Source: an uncultured Eubacteriales bacterium
Lineage (GTDB): Bacteria > Bacillota > Clostridia > Lachnospirales > Lachnospiraceae
NCBI GenBank assembly: GCA_902772745.1
Contig: CACYBV010000140.1
Coordinates: 1-7,222, forward strand
Direction: 5' to 3'
Length of the DNA: 7,222 bases
Part shown: positions 6,369 to 7,222 of the stretch, piece by piece
How the letters are laid out: every line of letters begins with the position of its first letter
How positions within the stretch are numbered: position 1 is the first letter of the stretch
Notes under the pieces: model-generated
What the model was told of the DNA's origin: nothing
The model's input: the letters and a program-made list of their open reading frames with translations, nothing else
Database searches by the model: none
Made by a program: the position numbers and the translations under genes

Positions 6369-7222
6369 GTGAAGAAGATTTTAGCGCTTATCCTTGCTGC
6401 GGCTCTTTCTGTTGCTGCACTTGCGGGATGCACCAAGCCCGCTGAAAACAGCGGAAATGACACCACTGCAGCTCCTGCATCACAGGAAGACACCAAAGCA
6501 GACAATACTGAAACGGATGCCCCGGCAACCGACGGCAATGTTCCGAAAATCGTTGTCGAATGCCTGTATTTCGACGCAGTTCCAAGAGACCTTGATAAAG
6601 TCGAAGCTGCCCTGAATGAAATTTCCATTCCGGAGATCGGCGTTCAGGTTGAACTTTATCCCTTAGGCTTCAGTGAAGCATCTCAGCAGGTAGGACTCAT
6701 GATCAGCTCCGGTGACCAGCTTGACCTTGTCGTCTGCGCAGGCAGATCCGACTTCCTGTCTCTGGTCAACAAGAACATGCTTCTTGACCTCGACGAGCTT
6801 CTTTCGGGCGTCGGGCAGCCGACAGCGGAAGCTGCCGCGAAGGCACTTCCGGGCGGCGTCGTCGGCGGCAAGACCTACGGCGTTCCTTCGATCGAAAAGT
6901 ACGGCTCGATCAACGGCCTCTGCATCGACAAGGCTGTCGTAGACGCGGCCGGCTGGACTAAATTCGATGATCTCTCGATGGAAGAACTCGGTGAATTCCT
7001 CGCGGCGGCGAAGGACAAAACAGACAAGCACCTGATCCACCTTTCCGGCGGCGGCAATTCTGTTGCTAATTTTGAAAATATGTTTATCGTGGACTATCTT
7101 GGTTCTGATGTTGCATGCGGCGGTATCCTCGGCGTCGGTCCGAATCAAAGCAGCACAATTGTAAACATCTTTGCTACTGATGAGTACAGAAACTACTGCA
7201 AGACCATGCATGAATGGTATGA
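6369..7222 (+). CDS. ABC transporter solute-binding lipoprotein, LipO/LplA type (3' end outside window)
   Basis: 284 residues are visible and the gene continues past the window. It starts at GTG with a good ribosome binding site. Residues 1-20 are a lipoprotein signal peptide (V-K-K, then a hydrophobic run rich in Ala and Leu) ending in the lipobox L-A-G-C, so Cys21 would be lipid-modified and anchor the protein outside the membrane. Residues 22-58 are a disordered Thr/Ala/Asp/Glu/Asn-rich tether. The binding domain begins near 59 (P-K-I-V-V-E). G-G-K-T-Y-G-V-P-S (167-174) is the typical G-K-x-Y-G-I-P motif of sugar-binding proteins, and the segment V-D-Y-L-G to H-E-W-Y (241-284) resembles the LipO/LplA group. 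Such proteins usually feed LplB/YtcP-type permeases and sit beside YesM/YesN pairs, as here. The ligand is probably an oligosaccharide but is not shown. Five cysteines after Cys21 are unusual for a secreted protein and fit a strict anaerobe. Confidence 0.88.
   Translation, partial: MKKILALILAAALSVAALAGCTKPAENSGNDTTAAPASQEDTKADNTETDAPATDGNVPKIVVECLYFDAVPRDLDKVEAALNEISIPEIGVQVELYPLGFSEASQQVGLMISSGDQLDLVVCAGRSDFLSLVNKNMLLDLDELLSGVGQPTAEAAAKALPGGVVGGKTYGVPSIEKYGSINGLCIDKAVVDAAGWTKFDDLSMEELGEFLAAAKDKTDKHLIHLSGGGNSVANFENMFIVDYLGSDVACGGILGVGPNQSSTIVNIFATDEYRNYCKTMHEWY

Noticed and set aside
6663..7211. 182-residue open frame on the - strand at the window end
   Set aside because: It is opposite the solute-binding lipoprotein, whose signal peptide, ribosome binding site and motifs are clear. 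The - strand frame shows no recognisable motif.
1..7222. CRISPR arrays, tRNA or rRNA genes, insertion sequences, attachment sites
   Set aside because: No spaced repeat array, cloverleaf, rRNA-like segment, transposase or flanking terminal repeats could be seen.

Overview
The window looks like chromosomal DNA of an anaerobic, gut-type member of the Clostridia (Lachnospiraceae-like). This is inferred from the moderate G+C content, strong AGGAGG-type ribosome binding sites, sigma-A-like promoters, GTG and TTG starts, a Gram-positive-style lipoprotein signal, and a YesM/YesN-type two-component system beside a carbohydrate lipoprotein. The genus cannot be fixed from the sequence. All genes lie on the + strand.

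Layout. (1) Positions 2-451 hold the 3' end of an unrecognised gene that begins before the window, followed by a long hairpin (466-508) that probably ends its transcript. (2) A good promoter (561-590) drives a 952-residue, apparently cytoplasmic glycoside hydrolase related to family GH106 (alpha-L-rhamnosidases) at 624-3482, closed by a clear intrinsic terminator (3524-3556). (3) A second promoter (3583-3611) drives a LytS/YesM-type sensor histidine kinase (3659-5281) and, 34 bases later, a compact YesN-type response regulator with an AraC-type DNA-binding domain (5316-6113). (4) A structured, gene-free stretch (6114-6368) carries a third promoter (6306-6334). It precedes a solute-binding lipoprotein of the LipO/LplA type that starts at a GTG (6369) and runs off the window. 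Its transporter permeases are probably just beyond the edge.

How it probably works: the lipoprotein captures an oligosaccharide for an ABC importer, the kinase senses a related extracellular ligand, the regulator switches on the transporter, and the intracellular GH106-like enzyme cleaves the imported sugar. A rhamnose-containing glycan is the natural guess from the GH106 resemblance, but the substrate is not shown by the sequence.

The most notable observation is in the non-coding DNA. The kinase and lipoprotein promoters share an ungapped architecture: two GGYGGAWWT-like boxes 22 bp apart, then an identical AATATTCAAA block 11 bp after the second box, then TAYAAT at the same distance. The lipoprotein copy is also embedded in a perfect 15-bp-arm inverted repeat. 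This is a candidate operator for the encoded response regulator, with autoregulation and transporter control. The gene content itself resembles a known type of carbohydrate-utilisation locus; I found no evidence of a wholly new system.
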